Shown here in pieces: positions 1 through 12,500 of a stretch of 64,000 nucleotides of DNA. Position 1 is the stretch's first letter. The number at the start of each line of letters is the position of its first letter. The stretch comes from Athripsodes cinereus. Taxonomy: Eukaryota; Arthropoda; Insecta; Trichoptera; Leptoceridae. Made by a program: the position numbers and the translations under genes. The notes under the pieces are model-generated. The model was not told the DNA's origin. It worked only from the letters and a program-made list of their open reading frames with translations, and searched no databases. The stretch spans positions 32,986,951 to 33,050,950 of the forward strand of contig OX388311.1 in NCBI GenBank assembly GCA_947579605.1, given 5' to 3'.

Positions 1-754
1 AAAGATCCACTGACAATTTTACATTAGAGCATATAATTTGTGTGCATTAAATGTGAACAAAAAAAATGAAGGAATATCCAGCAAATAATAAAACAAACCT
101 AATTTTTTTTCTTGTAATTTGACTTTCAAACGCGTTTAAACTTTATCCTTTAATATCTCAATTCGACTGTTATGTGGATTGGATCTTGTTTGCAAAAGGC
201 GGTCCAATTATAGTGCCAAATTTATCAAAGGATTTCTTTATGAAGGCTTCCCAGTACCATTTAATACCATATTATAGGAATGTTGATGTCGTCTATTAGA
301 CAGAGGAATGTAAATACTAAATTATGTATAAAAGTAAGTAAATAAGTTTATAAAATCCCACCATTGCAAACATTCAGGTACTCAATATTTTTATGTTTCT
401 GCGCTTCATCATCATGTAGACATAATAATAATAATATAATGAAATATAACACAACAATAATACATTCTATTCTTCTCAAGACTATCCACTCATTTGCAAG
501 TGATTTAGGACAATAAGACATTGATTAATAGACATTTGCATCCATAAATAATAATGCAGGAATAAAGTTATCTATCACTAGGGACATACATACATACAAA
601 CTTATTATAATAGTATAATAGGTATAATATATTTCAAATGTACAATTTCACATTTCTTCAATTCAAGATTCATTTGAATTTGGCAACATTTTATCATAAT
701 ATGTATGTAAAACATCACTTCAAGATGTTCAACATCTTCAGTTTAACTATGAGG
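1..754. other. AT-rich flank with nothing identified
   Basis: No convincing coding region, RNA or named repeat; only A/T-rich sequence with short simple repeats. Confidence 0.6.
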
Positions 755-900
755 AACACCATCCACCCACCCCATCACAGCACCTCCCACAAGTGGGGTA
801 GCCAGTGAACAAACTGCTTGTAATAAACAAGAAAGTCATCTCCATGATGTATGCCACCCATTTTAAATGTCTTTACTTCTTGTTTGTTTTAATCAAGTAT
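755..900 (-). repeat. RTE-type LINE 3' end relic
   Basis: Contains CCATCACAGCACCTCCCAC followed by AAGTGGGGTAGCCAG and, about 60 bp on, ATGCCACCCATTTTAAATGTC. The same ordered blocks occur at 61845-62030 and 42400-42540, where a trinucleotide tail marks an RTE-like 3' end. Old and diverged. Confidence 0.5.
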
Positions 901-1740
901 TTTGATGACATGATTGTCGTGAAGTTGAAGAATATTTTTATATTTTCACCTGTAGTTATTTTTTTGCATATTAGTTTCACTCAAATAACATTACAATATT
1001 GTACATATATAAAACAATATAATTAATGCTGCCCAAATAGGCCAAGTCTATGCTAGGGCATAAGTTTGATATTAAAACATATAAATAATAAAAAATAATA
1101 TATTACTATACTACATATATAAATTACAAAAATAAATTAAACTTTTAATAATCAATATGTCTTTTTTGTTTGCTATTTAAAATCATACCTGTTCATGGGT
1201 GACGAAAAAATGTATTGGACAAAGGTCAACCTCACAAAGCAAACAATAAATTCTATATTTTTGTAGAAAATAGACATGCTATTTGATTGAGATAATATCT
1301 TTCATCAATACTTTTTCTAAGAAGATATAGGTAATTATATTTTCTCTTTCATTTTGTAATAGTTTCACAAAACTTGTCAATTGTCAAATATGTTTCTTTC
1401 CATTGCATGTACCGGCTCATAATTTATTTAAGATAGTTGAAGATTTTATTGTTTACTCTTCTCTACAGTAAAATCAATTGTCTTTATGGTTCAGTATGTT
1501 TTGTACTCAGTGTGCACGACTGGAATGTGAATGTATATAGGAAATATTATAATCTTTGTAAGTAATGAACAAATACAACTGTTATTATTCTTACTTAACA
1601 TACTTCTTAATTTACTTTGGCAATTTTTTTCTTTACAAATGTTATATTTCAATTTATTGCTATGTATAATATGAAAATAAAAATAGGTATTTTTATCAGA
1701 GATAATTTGAAGAAGCCTACTCAGAACATATGAGATGAAA
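901..1740. other. AT-rich stretch with nothing identified
   Basis: Open frames here are short, low-complexity and unlike any family I know. Confidence 0.55.
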
Positions 1741-2030
1741 ACCTTATATGCTATCGCGGGAAAAACTCTCAAGAGATAGAATCAGAAATACTGAGATTAG
1801 AAATGTATGCGACACGGAGGACATAGTGAGATGGAGTAGGAAGAGGAGACGATTCTGGAGAGGTCATGTGGACAGGATGGTTGAAAACTGTATCGCCCAC
1901 ATTGCTGCAAAGAAGACCCAGCTGGCTCACGTTCATGAGGAAGACCACCAAAAAGATGGAAGGATAGCTGGTCCTCATGTCACACGAGGGAACATCTTCT
2001 GAAGCAACAGATATATGATCTACTACAAGA
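1741..2030 (+). mobile_element. Endonuclease-reverse-transcriptase (RTE-like) C-terminal fragment
   Basis: Plus-strand frame 1748-2002 reads SRDRIRNTEIRNVCDTEDI, then RRRFWRGHVDRM. This is the C-terminal pattern of arthropod RTE-like polyproteins (RNxxIR...DI..W...RRR.W..HV.RM). No RT core is present, so it is a 5'-truncated or deleted copy, out of use. Confidence 0.7.
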
Positions 2031-2079
2031 GGAAAAAGAAGAAGGGGACTTTGAAGAAGAAATATTTTCATTTGCAAAC

Positions 2080-3530
2080 TAAAGTTTTTCTATAAATATA
2101 AAGACCAAGGAATTTCTAATTAAGTATATACATATATTATGTCTTCTCGGTTATCTATTTTTAGCAATGAGACATCAAGTCTTTACATATAACACTCGCT
2201 GTTTGTTGATGAAATTAATGATTTTATAATTAGGTAATCATGATGATTAGTAGGTGTGTCATACAAGTCAAACAAATTATGTAAAAATATGCGAAATAAA
2301 TAAAACGCTTGTTTTATTTATTTCGATATGGAATTCTACTACCTAAACACCGACACAGTGAATAAAAATATGCGTTTCATTAACCACAAACAGATATGTA
2401 AATTAACGTAATAGTGAGTAAAAATTATAATATATATATATATATCACAATCTTACTGTTAGGCCATCATACAATTGCAATAAAATGGTTTCAACTAATT
2501 GCACATCATAGCCATAATATTTAAATGAAACTAAAGTGCAAACATAAATAATCACAAAATACAAATATTGTTTTCTCTGTACTAACTGTTTCTCAGCTAA
2601 TCCCTACCATTTAAATTGTGTAAGTATACTTACTAAGTATTATGCTAAAACCACCTTCATCCCATTGTAATAATAGTCTTGCAGTGAAAATGTGATATGA
2701 GCACATCCTAACCACTGAGGTACTTGTAAACAAATGTACTAACTTTAAAAACCTTATTACTAATACATATAAATATATTTCTATATAGGTAATATAGAGA
2801 ATTCTTGTCTTTTATTTATTAATCACAACAATGTAGGTATTTAGATATAAGTATAATATATATTACTATGTATTATGTCTTATTGTTATTGTGAAATGTT
2901 GTATACATACAAATGTGATACTTACATTTTATTATAATGATATAATATCTATCAGGTGGATTATTACAACATTTTGGTTCTGATAAAACTTTCAGCCCAC
3001 GTGGTCACCCCGTGGTCATGTTTATTGATTTGACATTGCCACCTATATCTGTACTGTACATACTACATACATGTTAAGTTCATGGGATCATATCGTCGGT
3101 TTACAATGACAATCCACTAACTCCACAAAAGTCTATTCAGAGATAATTGAAATATAAAGTTTGATCTTCTATAAAAACTAAACCACAGGGAAATTCAAGG
3201 AAATAATTACTACATATAGAAGAGCCAACAGTTTTTTTCATTTTATTTATTTGTTTGGGAAGAGAAGGAGCACTCTTACCGACAATTGTGATAAATCTAG
3301 CGTATTGCTAAAATCAATTCTGTAACATCGTATGTGGAATTTTTTTGTTTCACGATCTATTTGATCTAGTAATTTTTAATATGGACATCCAGTCTTAAGT
3401 GGTATTAACTGGCTCAAATTTCTTAGCCTTTTCAATGCTGCTGTGCATGAAATCTACGTCCATGTACGAATGTCCACTTTCCAAAAAAATCTGTCCTATC
3501 GTATAAACATGTGGTGATGTTTGCACTATA
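2080..3530. other. AT-rich stretch with nothing identified
   Basis: No gene, RNA or clear repeat recognised; contains a short TA run near 2430. Confidence 0.55.
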
Positions 3531-3539
3531 TACCATTAC

Positions 3540-3965
3540 ACAATTTTAAGGGTAAGCTCTTTGAACTTAGACTAGTGGAGAATCCGTGGTGTGTTTGTGG
3601 GACGGGTGCACAGAGTGCGGAGCATATCCTCTGGGAGTGCCCCGAGGTAATGGATGTTGGGGCATTTTTGGAATTTGTGGAGACATAGGTTTCTCGGTGG
3701 GATCTCCTGGGTCAGCCGGGTTTACCCCCGAATGAGGTAGGAGTGCTCTAGGATTGATTGTTGTCCATTGTGGCGGGGTCTGTTAGGCAAATTCGTTATT
3801 TGTTGTGTTTTGTCCTGTCTCCCTTGGTGGAGAGTAGATATGGGTGGGTACAGGAATACCTGTTTGGAGGGAAAATCTTACACAATACTCTGGTAAAGGG
3901 GTTTCCCGAGTCTCACCTTATGAAAGCCCAATAACAAGGCTCTGGACACCTTACTTCGGCCTCTG
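3540..3965 (+). mobile_element. R1/Jockey-like LINE C-terminal zinc-knuckle fragment
   Basis: Translates as KLFELRLVENPWCVCGTGAQ followed by SAEHILWECPEV, the C-x-C...H....C knuckle found near the C-terminus of R1/Jockey-type LINE ORF2 proteins, then runs into stops. A second copy of the same block is at 22790-22890. Dead fragment. Confidence 0.65.
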
Positions 3966-4004
3966 GCTCTAAATTAGGCACTATATTTATTGATAGTTAT
4001 TATG

Positions 4005-4740
4005 CTTGATTGTTATTTATTTATTTATCACTATTACAAAACGTTAGAAAACACACATGGACAGAAATAATACACACAATCACAAATCAAAGACAATGCA
4101 TTATCCTACTCAACCCGCACTCATCATCCAACCCCTTGCTATATAATACCAAGCCCACAAGTTTGTCATTTATTACAAAAGTTATACAAAAAATTAAAAA
4201 AAGAAAAAAACAACAAGACACCAATCCAACATGCATAACAGGCAGCCAAAACAGATATGTGACTGAGCGTGCGCGCCGGAACAAGCAAGTCAATCAGGAC
4301 TCTGCAGTCATAACCTGCAGCAACCTCACTAGGCGAATGCCTGTATCGAGGCAAGCCGCTACAAAACATCAAGAAAGTACCGTATCTACCAATTCACCTT
4401 GAAATCGCACAAAAAAATTACACAACATGTAAAAAATAGTCTCTTTTTTGCTTCCTCTCTACCCGTGTCAAGCAACCAAACCTTTAGCCACCGGCTGAAG
4501 CATCTCCACCCACCGAGCAACTTTATTTGCTCGGGAACAGAGTTGTAGAGCCTCGGGGCAAGATACCTTGCCGAGCGCTGTCCCAAGGTTGTTCTCACTG
4601 GCGGAACAAACATAGTACCTCTTGTAACCGAACGAGTACCACGCCAGTCCACCCAAGCAGCCTCTCCCGGGCAGGCTCTCCTGTAACGCGTGTTACAGGA
4701 GAGTTGTTTGGGTCTTTTGTTGGGTCTTTTGTTGGTCATT
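4005..4740 (-). mobile_element. CR1/L2-like LINE 3' end fragment
   Basis: Minus-strand frame 4739-4386 reads RTTLGQRSARYLAPRLYNSV, then PEQIK and LKVWLL: the C-terminal tail typical of CR1/L2-like ORF2 (surface residues AP.LYN.LP..I....FK..LK.WL). It runs into an A/T-rich 3' region ending in a TAAA-type repeat near 4010-4030 (seen as TTATTTATTTATTT on plus). Truncated; no RT motifs remain. Confidence 0.65.
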
Positions 4741-4770
4741 TTAGTTTATCATTAAATATTTATCTATTCT

Positions 4771-4989
4771 TTATGATTGAATTTCATCCTCCTGAGAGGA
4801 GCATCGAAGACGTAAATGTAGCATAAAAGATTCCCACGAGGCGGTATTGGCCGGCCACCCCCTCAGGCTGCCCATTAGGGGCCGCCCGTGGGGACAAAAT
4901 TTTAGCTTAGAAGAGCGGATAGATAGAAGTCCCCCGACTTCTGAGATATCCGGGTATGGGAGGGAGTCTTTTGGAGGTGGGAGGAGCAT
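4771..4989 (-). repeat. Possible LINE 3'-UTR-like relic
   Basis: GC-richer than its surroundings with one open frame on minus (CPHGRPLMGSLRGWPANT). The base composition and CT-rich start suggest a LINE 3' region, but I cannot name the family. Confidence 0.3.
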
Positions 4990-5240
4990 TTAGTGGATTT
5001 TCTCTGTAGCAAAATTGTTATATTTTTCATAAAGAATCTATTAAAGTACTTTAGTGGTTTTTCTTTGTTGTCAAACAGCACATTTTGGAGTTAGTTAATT
5101 CTTGGTATGAACATAGTTCAATAATGGTAGCTTATAGGAGGTAGTGGATTTTTTCTGTAGATAGAACATGTTTTTTTTTTCGATACCTTCATATTTAACT
5201 CCATTTCACCCAAAATTGGAGTTAGTGGATTTTCATTGTA
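4980..5240. repeat. Irregular tandem of a TTAGTGGATTTTCTCTGTA-like motif
   Basis: The motif TTAGTGGATTTTYTYTGTA recurs four times (about 4989, 5050, 5142, 5221), each preceded by GGAG or a relic of it. The spacing of 60-90 bp suggests subterminal repeats of an unrecognised element or a decayed tandem array. Confidence 0.5.
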
Positions 5241-5778
5241 TACCGACGATATGGAATCAGTCAAAACTGTGATGATCAGAATATAACATGCGAGTTTAAA
5301 TAATACTAGATTTTCTTTTTTATGTTATACGTGTAAGAGGCAGGTAAAGGTGATAATGTTAACATAAACTTTCACTAAACCACTTGTCTCAATATGTAGG
5401 TACTTTGTGCCGGAATAAAATTCATATTATAAAGTTTGGTATTGGTAGTTAAAATAAATTATTACCTAATCAGCAAGTTGTAACATTAGATTGGTACTGA
5501 GGAGGAGTAGGTACATTGCACAATACAGATTCTCACATAATATCCTTGGTATGCAAGAGGAACCAACCAAGTAACGTGACTTTGACATAATTGACTTTAT
5601 AAAGTTTTCTTTTCTTGTACTCGTGGCTATATAACTCATCCAGCTGACCACATAGAAGTACATTTATGTAGATATGATTCAGAACAATGAATACAAATGC
5701 CTATTAAGTAAGTATGAATGATGGTCTGAATAACTTAATATTTTTTAGGTTTCTCCTACATAGCAACAATATAATATA
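5241..5778. other. AT-rich stretch with nothing identified
   Basis: No coding region or named repeat recognised. Confidence 0.5.
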
Positions 5779-6338
5779 CAGTGGTGGCCATAAGTATGGA
5801 AACGCTCAACAAAAATCTATATATGAAAATGATTTATTTATTTTATTCTTCTTGCACATCATCACAATCATAACAAAATCAACAAAGTATGTAGTTTACA
5901 TAAAAAAAGAATGTGATGATATGCAGTGGCGAGATTATCACTTTACCTATAGTGATTTCTTCCATCTAACCACAAATTGAGGTATTTTTTTCTTTTTGTG
6001 AGGACAACAAAAGAATAAATAAATATTAAAACGTTAAAATAATTACTTCAATATTTACAAAACAAAACAAAAAAAAGAGAATTTCAATCACTAAGAGGCA
6101 TCACATAATTGGCTATTTAAACTCATTAATGTTAGTGTTTGAAATAAAACCACCATTAAATTGTAAAAAACCGATGATTCATCCAAAAAATAATAGAATT
6201 TTAAAAAGAATAATGCTAGTGACACATTTCAACCATAAAAATAAAATATTTTTATGAATAAGTGCATTAAAAACTTAACTTTTCTTATATCTAATTCAAT
6301 CAAATTTCTAAGTGTTTCCATACTTATGGCCACTACTG
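5779..6338. mobile_element. Tc1/mariner-like MITE
   Basis: Terminal inverted repeats CAGTGGTGGCCATAAGTATG at the left, and at the right the complement starting CAGTAGTGGCCATAAGTATG, flanked on both sides by TA (5777-5778, 6339-6340), the Tc1/mariner target site. The 560-bp interior has no transposase frame, so it is non-autonomous. It sits just downstream of the OATP stop codon. Confidence 0.85.
5833..5847 (-). terminator. Candidate poly(A) signals for the OATP transcript
   Basis: Three overlapping TTTATT on the plus strand read as AATAAA on the minus strand, about 555 nt past the stop codon. I found no earlier canonical AATAAA between the stop and this point, only a weak AATAAG near 6380. 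The cluster lies inside a Tc1-like MITE. Confidence 0.35.
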
Positions 6339-6399
6339 TATATACACTCATAATATGATATCATAGGGAATAGGGAATGCTTATTTGTGAAGTAGTTAA

Positions 6400-6595
6400 T
6401 TAGTATCTCTCATTGACTGTTTCATTAACACATCCATTGGAATGTGAATGGTTTGTCTTATCACTCTGCACAAGATGTGTGGAGGTTTGGGAGGCAGCCA
6501 CCTTGAGATGTTGTGGTGCTTTGTAGAACCACCAGGACAGGAAGAAGAACAGCAGGGAGCCGGCCTTGGCTATCATGGCCAGCGCCAACATATAT
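6400..6595 (-). CDS. OATP coding exon 11 (residues 686-750), TM12 and stop
   Basis: Acceptor GTTGTTTAG. Encodes TM12 ([20 protein letters not shown]), the post-helix WFYK, and a polar cytoplasmic tail of about 40 residues ending NERY, stop TAA at 6402-6400. A 3'UTR follows toward lower coordinates; its end is not visible. Confidence 0.95.
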
Positions 6596-9500
6596 CTAAA
6601 CAACGGCACAAATACATCTATATATTATTTGTTATTAGGTACTAACACTATATTTTACAAATGTGAAATAAACTGGTAAAATTTTATCTCGTAAGTAATT
6701 TAATTTTGGTGTGCGTTTCTTTTGTTAACCTCTAATAGATTATACAACAGTTCAGATTGATCATCAAATTGTAATTCCAATGAATTTGATTATTAATATT
6801 GTGTTATTAACTTTACTGATGGATTGTTATATTTATTTATTTCATTAAACCACTCTTTTGCCTTTTACAATGTAAACTAAAGGTGAAGAGTGAGGTAGGT
6901 AGGTGGGTATGTTTAAGTAATATTCACCTGGCCATGTAAGTGTTGTTGTAGACCAGACAGGCTCCCCTACCATCACACGAGTTCTGCCACAGAATACAGG
7001 ACTTGTCTATCAGCACACCAAAGATCATGGGAGCAGGAATAGTTCCCAGAAGTCTTACTTTGATCCACTGGATTCCCAAAGCAAAGGATCTTTGATCATC
7101 TCTAACACATCTATAACATGAACATGAGTTTAAGTGACTGCCAATGCCAACTGATGTTAATTATGTTGAGAAGATAGTAAAACTTATTATTCAGTGAATA
7201 TAGGTACCTGCTTATATTATAATGGGCTACGTAAATATTTTGTTTTCTTTATAATATGATAATCATGAAAAAACTAGACAAAATCCATTCACAAAGCAAT
7301 TTATGTCACTTTAATCAAGACCATTCATGTGCAAATGCACAAAAAAATATTTCTTTTTGTATACATGAATGTGAAATCTTACTTAGATGAATAATTTAAT
7401 TAATCCGCATATTAAAATTGATGGCTCCCACTAGACAAGCCAAAGGACTGGCTGGCTAAAAGCTGTCATATGAGAATATAATATGCAAAAAACTAACATT
7501 CTTCAATGCCCGTCATTGAGGAAGGAAATTACAGATAGGTAGGTTAGGTACATAGATGAAGATAATAAAATATCTCACCTGAGTGTTGCTGATAAAGCCG
7601 GCATTGTGGAGAGGAATGTGAAGAACATAGCCCCAAATGTGAGCAATAAGAAGAGCCATAGATAGGAGCACTTTGAATCACATTTGGTGTTGACAGCTTC
7701 ATAGTAGTTACTGGACTCACTCACAGGAGGAGGTTGGCTTGATGTAACAGCTTGGAGACTCTCTGTGTGGTTCGCCAGGTTCCTAATACAAATGCATGTC
7801 TTATAGGCCTTGGAGCCTTGGATGGAGGTCTCCTGACTGCAACCAGCGTAGCAAGGTGAGTAATACATGACACCGTCGATACCACACACAGGATCATACG
7901 TTGACTTACTACACGAGCATCCTTGATTACAGGATGAGTCCAAACTCAAAAATTTGCTGAAAATAATTGTGTAATGTAAGAAACATTTATGTGTATTCAA
8001 ACACTTACTGTGTATTAAACTTTTTTGTCTTAGAAAATTGGATAATATACAGCAATAGACGATTCAACTTACTCTGCTCTGGAAGTGTTGTGTCCATAAG
8101 GTGTTGTAAGCCCAGCAAAAGGGAGATTGGGACAAGATAAGACGAAGCCACAGGAAAAGACAATGGTAGCCAATGTGGACCACACACATAGCTTGATAAT
8201 GCCGGCACATTGCAAGCGAAGATGCTTAACCAAATAGCCGCCAAAAAAAGTTCCACCACCTCCGGCAGGAACTGTTACCATACCTGTAATAATTCACAAT
8301 AATACTTTTACATACCTATTTCAATTTTGCCACCAATGATTGATTTTGTTATTTATTTTCTTACATAAATACTAATGTAATGTAGGTAGGTATACATAAT
8401 ATGACCTACCCATGAGTATAGCAGCCCATGAAGCTGTGACACTAAATTGATTTTCAATAAGCTTTGGAAGAAAAGCAGCGAATCCTGAGAGCAGTAAACC
8501 CTCAGTGGCTCCACCCAAGTTGAGAAAAAAGAATGTGGGGTTCTTCATAAGGGCAAGGAAGGCCTGAGGGAGTTCTCTTATTTTTGTAAAAGCTTCTGTT
8601 CTACTAGATTCTCCATCGTAAGCCTCCGAGACTTTTTCTTTTTGAAGGTCAGCTGAACCTAAAATAAAAATAGTTATCAATTTAGTTTAATGCGACAGGC
8701 GTGTTAAGAAAATAATATCGGTAGAATAACATCACCTACCTGGCAAAGAAGGTGGAAATGATATGAGGGGCAGAGCCACAAGGAAACACAGTGCTGCAGA
8801 GAGCAGGAAACCAATCCACCAGGCGCCTATCCACACATTGCTATCTGGTGTAAGGCCCAAACTAAAACAAATAAAATAAAATAAATAAATAAAATAAAAT
8901 AAACTTTATTGTGACAATAGACAAGTACATTGTACAAAAGGCGGGTTTATTGCCAAATGGCAATTTCTGCCAACCAACCTGATGTTTGAAAAAAAAAAAA
9001 AAATAAGAAAAATAATAAAGTATGCCAGAACCATAGAAAAAATAAAAAATAATAAATAAATATACCCATACAAAAATAAAAATAAAAATAAATAAATAAA
9101 AAATATATATATAATACATGCATAAAGTGAAATGGGGAAAGGGGGACAAGGAAGGGGATGGAATTATGATGGGTTATTGAGAGCAAGATAGTGATGTTTC
9201 AGTCTACTTTTGAAAATGGAAATTGAAGGAGCAAGTCTGATCAGTAAAGGCAAATCATTCCATAACCGAGCTGCATGTATAGTGAAGGAAGATGTGACAA
9301 AAGATGTTCGATGAGTGGGAATAGTTAACGTACCAAGTGCACCAGAACGAAGAGGCAAGCCATGAGATGCCAAAGGCGTAAAACAAGATTTTAGGTAGCT
9401 CGGAGTAGAGGGGTTGCGGAGAACATTAAAGAGCAGGCAGAGAATATGCAGATTGCGACGCTGTGACATTTTCAACCATTTGAGCTCGTTTCTATATTGA

Positions 9501-12500
9501 GAGATATGATCAAATTTTCGAAGTCCAAAAATGAAACGAATGCAGATGTTTTGCAAACGCTCCAGTTTCATCAATTGTTCGTTGTTGATGTCCAGATAGG
9601 CCACATCCGCATACTCCAGCAAAGGTAGAAGTAAGGTTAGTGATAGGAGTATTTTAGTCTCTCGGGGAAGAAAATTTTGGTGTCGCCTAAGAGAGTGGAG
9701 ACTAAAGAAAAATTTGCGACTTACCTCTCCAACCTGAGACTGCCAGGTTAAATGTTGATTGAAAAACATACCAAGATTCTTAACCTTTTTTGAGAGAGAA
9801 ATTTCAGAGTTATTGAGGTAGAGTTTGGGTAAAGTGTCAATTGGAATTTTAGGTAAGAGGCGAGAACTGCCTATTAGGATTGCTTGAGATTTTGAAGGAT
9901 TCAGTAACAAACCATTTTGCTGTGCCCAATGAGAAATGCGGTCCAATTCACCATTTATGTGAGAGAGTGCAAGCTGTGCTTGATCCAACTCGAAATGTGA
10001 GTAAATTTGTAAATCATCTGCATACAGATGGTAGCCTACATTTATATGTTCGACTATTGAGTTGATGTAAAGCGAAAATAAGAGTGGTGAAAGGATCCCG
10101 CCCTGAGGAACTCCTGCCGTCAATGGTAACCAATCAGAAGTTTGATTATCTGTTTTAATGCACGATGTTGAGAAAAATTCTCACAATGAATCATTGGTAC
10201 GTACCAGGGATGTTGCGGATGTCGATTTTCACACATCCGCGGATGTGAATGCGGATGCGGATTTTTGAAGGCTCACATCCGCGGATGCGGATGCGAATGC
10301 GGATGCGGATGGTTAAGATGTTATAGAAAAAAAGTAGGAACTATCTTAATTGGTAGGCCCCACTGTCAAATATGTGACAAAATTGTTGCTACAATAATAT
10401 TATGGATTTTTTGGCGAAATATTTTTTTTCTTTTTTGTTATTTGCAAAAATAAAATAAATCCGGCAAAAATAAAAACGTGTCGGATCTTGTCACCTATTT
10501 TTTCGTTCCCATTGGTTAATGTCAAGTGCGAACGGCACGCGCCATTCGCCAGCCCCGCCCCATTTCTTTCTTGTCGCAAATTATCTTACATCCGCATCCG
10601 CATGAACATCCGCATCGATTATTGCGGATGCGGATGCAGATGTCCAAAAACATGCGGAAGCTCCGCATTTGCGGATGCGGATGCGGATGCGAATATTCGC
10701 AACATCCCTGGTACGTACTATCAGATTAGGACCAGAGATAGTACAAACGATTCATTAGTACGAATCTATAATATTGACCTATCGCAAACAAGTCGTTGGT
10801 AAATTTACCAACAATCTGTTTGCGAAAAGTTAATATTATAGATTCGTACTAATGAATCGTTTGTACTATCTCTGGTCCTAATCTGATAGTACGTAGGTAC
10901 CAATGATTCGTTGTGAAATTTCGTTAGTATTTTTCTCAGTGTAGGTACATTAGGTCTTCACATACCTACCTACCTATAGTTAAGAAACTGAGGTTCTATC
11001 AATACATAATTGTAAAATACATTCTTAATGGGGTTTAAAAAAATCCTGGTGTAGAGGACTTAAAAAGACACAATTTTCTGATTATATAGACATTTGGTAC
11101 ATTTTGTCAGCGGGATTCTAGAGGAGCTCATATACGCGCGTGGCTACATTTAAATTTGACCTGTCTTACTATGCAGGTTTTGTGTAAATATGTATTTTTC
11201 CGAAGTTACGAAACTCCGAAATCGTAGGTAAACCTTAATTTTCATTTTCACACTTTCATCAACAAGTTAGCCTTAATAATTGTAGAAAGGAACCTACCTC
11301 TATATCTAGGTAAATAGGTACCTACTGTATATACATTTAGGTAGGTATATAGTCACTATTGTAGGTACTTTACTAAGTAATCAAGGTATATGTAGTAATA
11401 TTCTACCTATAGCTGCGGTATCGTGTTATTATGATATTGCGATATGCTTTTATTTCTTACAATCCAGATCCGCAGCCAACAACACATTGCTCATTATTAT
11501 TTTGATCTCCTCACTCCGGGGACACCACCTATATACAGAGACAGGGTGACATGATTTTGCTTTTAGTCACATAACCATCCCACCCACGTGACTTGCAAAG
11601 TATTGCTAAAAGACATACACTTAGGTACCTACCTATATAGTTATGAATCTTATTATTTATAAACAGTATTAGATACCTATAACCTACCTACCTACATACC
11701 TACAACTTACAATATAAACACAATATATACCTTGAGAAATATTACGGTTTTTTTTAATTATTTTACCAATATTAATTACAATGTAGGCACCCATAGGATT
11801 CTCAATTCGAGTAGTCAGAAGTAAATCATTGGCTCAGCTTTCAAATTCCGACAATTTGGGCACAACGTATGAGGTATATTTCAGTCAGATAAATCAATGA
11901 TTGTTTCATTAATCAGTTAAAGAAAATATTCATCTACCTAAACACGAGAAAATACTATCCTGTTAAAATGCATCCTTCAATAGTGCATAATTATTATCTT
12001 CCTCAACCCTCTCTATTAACCAAAAGAGTTTCATAGTGAAGCTGGAGACACATTTAATTTATTATCTGTTTGTTACGAGTTTCTGATAACAGATATTATG
12101 TAGACAAGGTTCATCATATAGAGCCTATAATCCATAAACAAATGTTCCATATGTGTACCATTATTAATATTATACTTAGTACAATTATTAATAGGTATAT
12201 GTAAGTGATGGTTATTATTTTGGTGAGTTATTTTTTACTCTTCACCTACATATTATTATTTATTATGTATATATCTACATAGTTAGTAAAGTAGAGGCAA
12301 GTACCTACTACAGGTATATACCTACGCATATTTATAGGTAGGTAGCTGTTATATTGTAGGTGCTAGTTATGGGAAACATTCCCATGGTATGTTATGGTAT
12401 GATATGTTATGATATAAAAGGAGAGCAGACGAAGGGTAAAGCATATCCTTTGTCCTTTTGTTAATAACATTCTACTTAGCATCCGATCTCTATACACTTA

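Noticed and set aside
720..745. Minus-strand CUGAAGA near 735 as another hammerhead
   Set aside because: It is followed by a small hairpin but then GAAG rather than GAAA, with no palindromic stem III or stem I.
805..1026. Plus-strand 73-codon frame as a gene
   Set aside because: Low-complexity and hydrophobic by AT bias, no splice partners, no family resemblance, and it starts inside an RTE relic.
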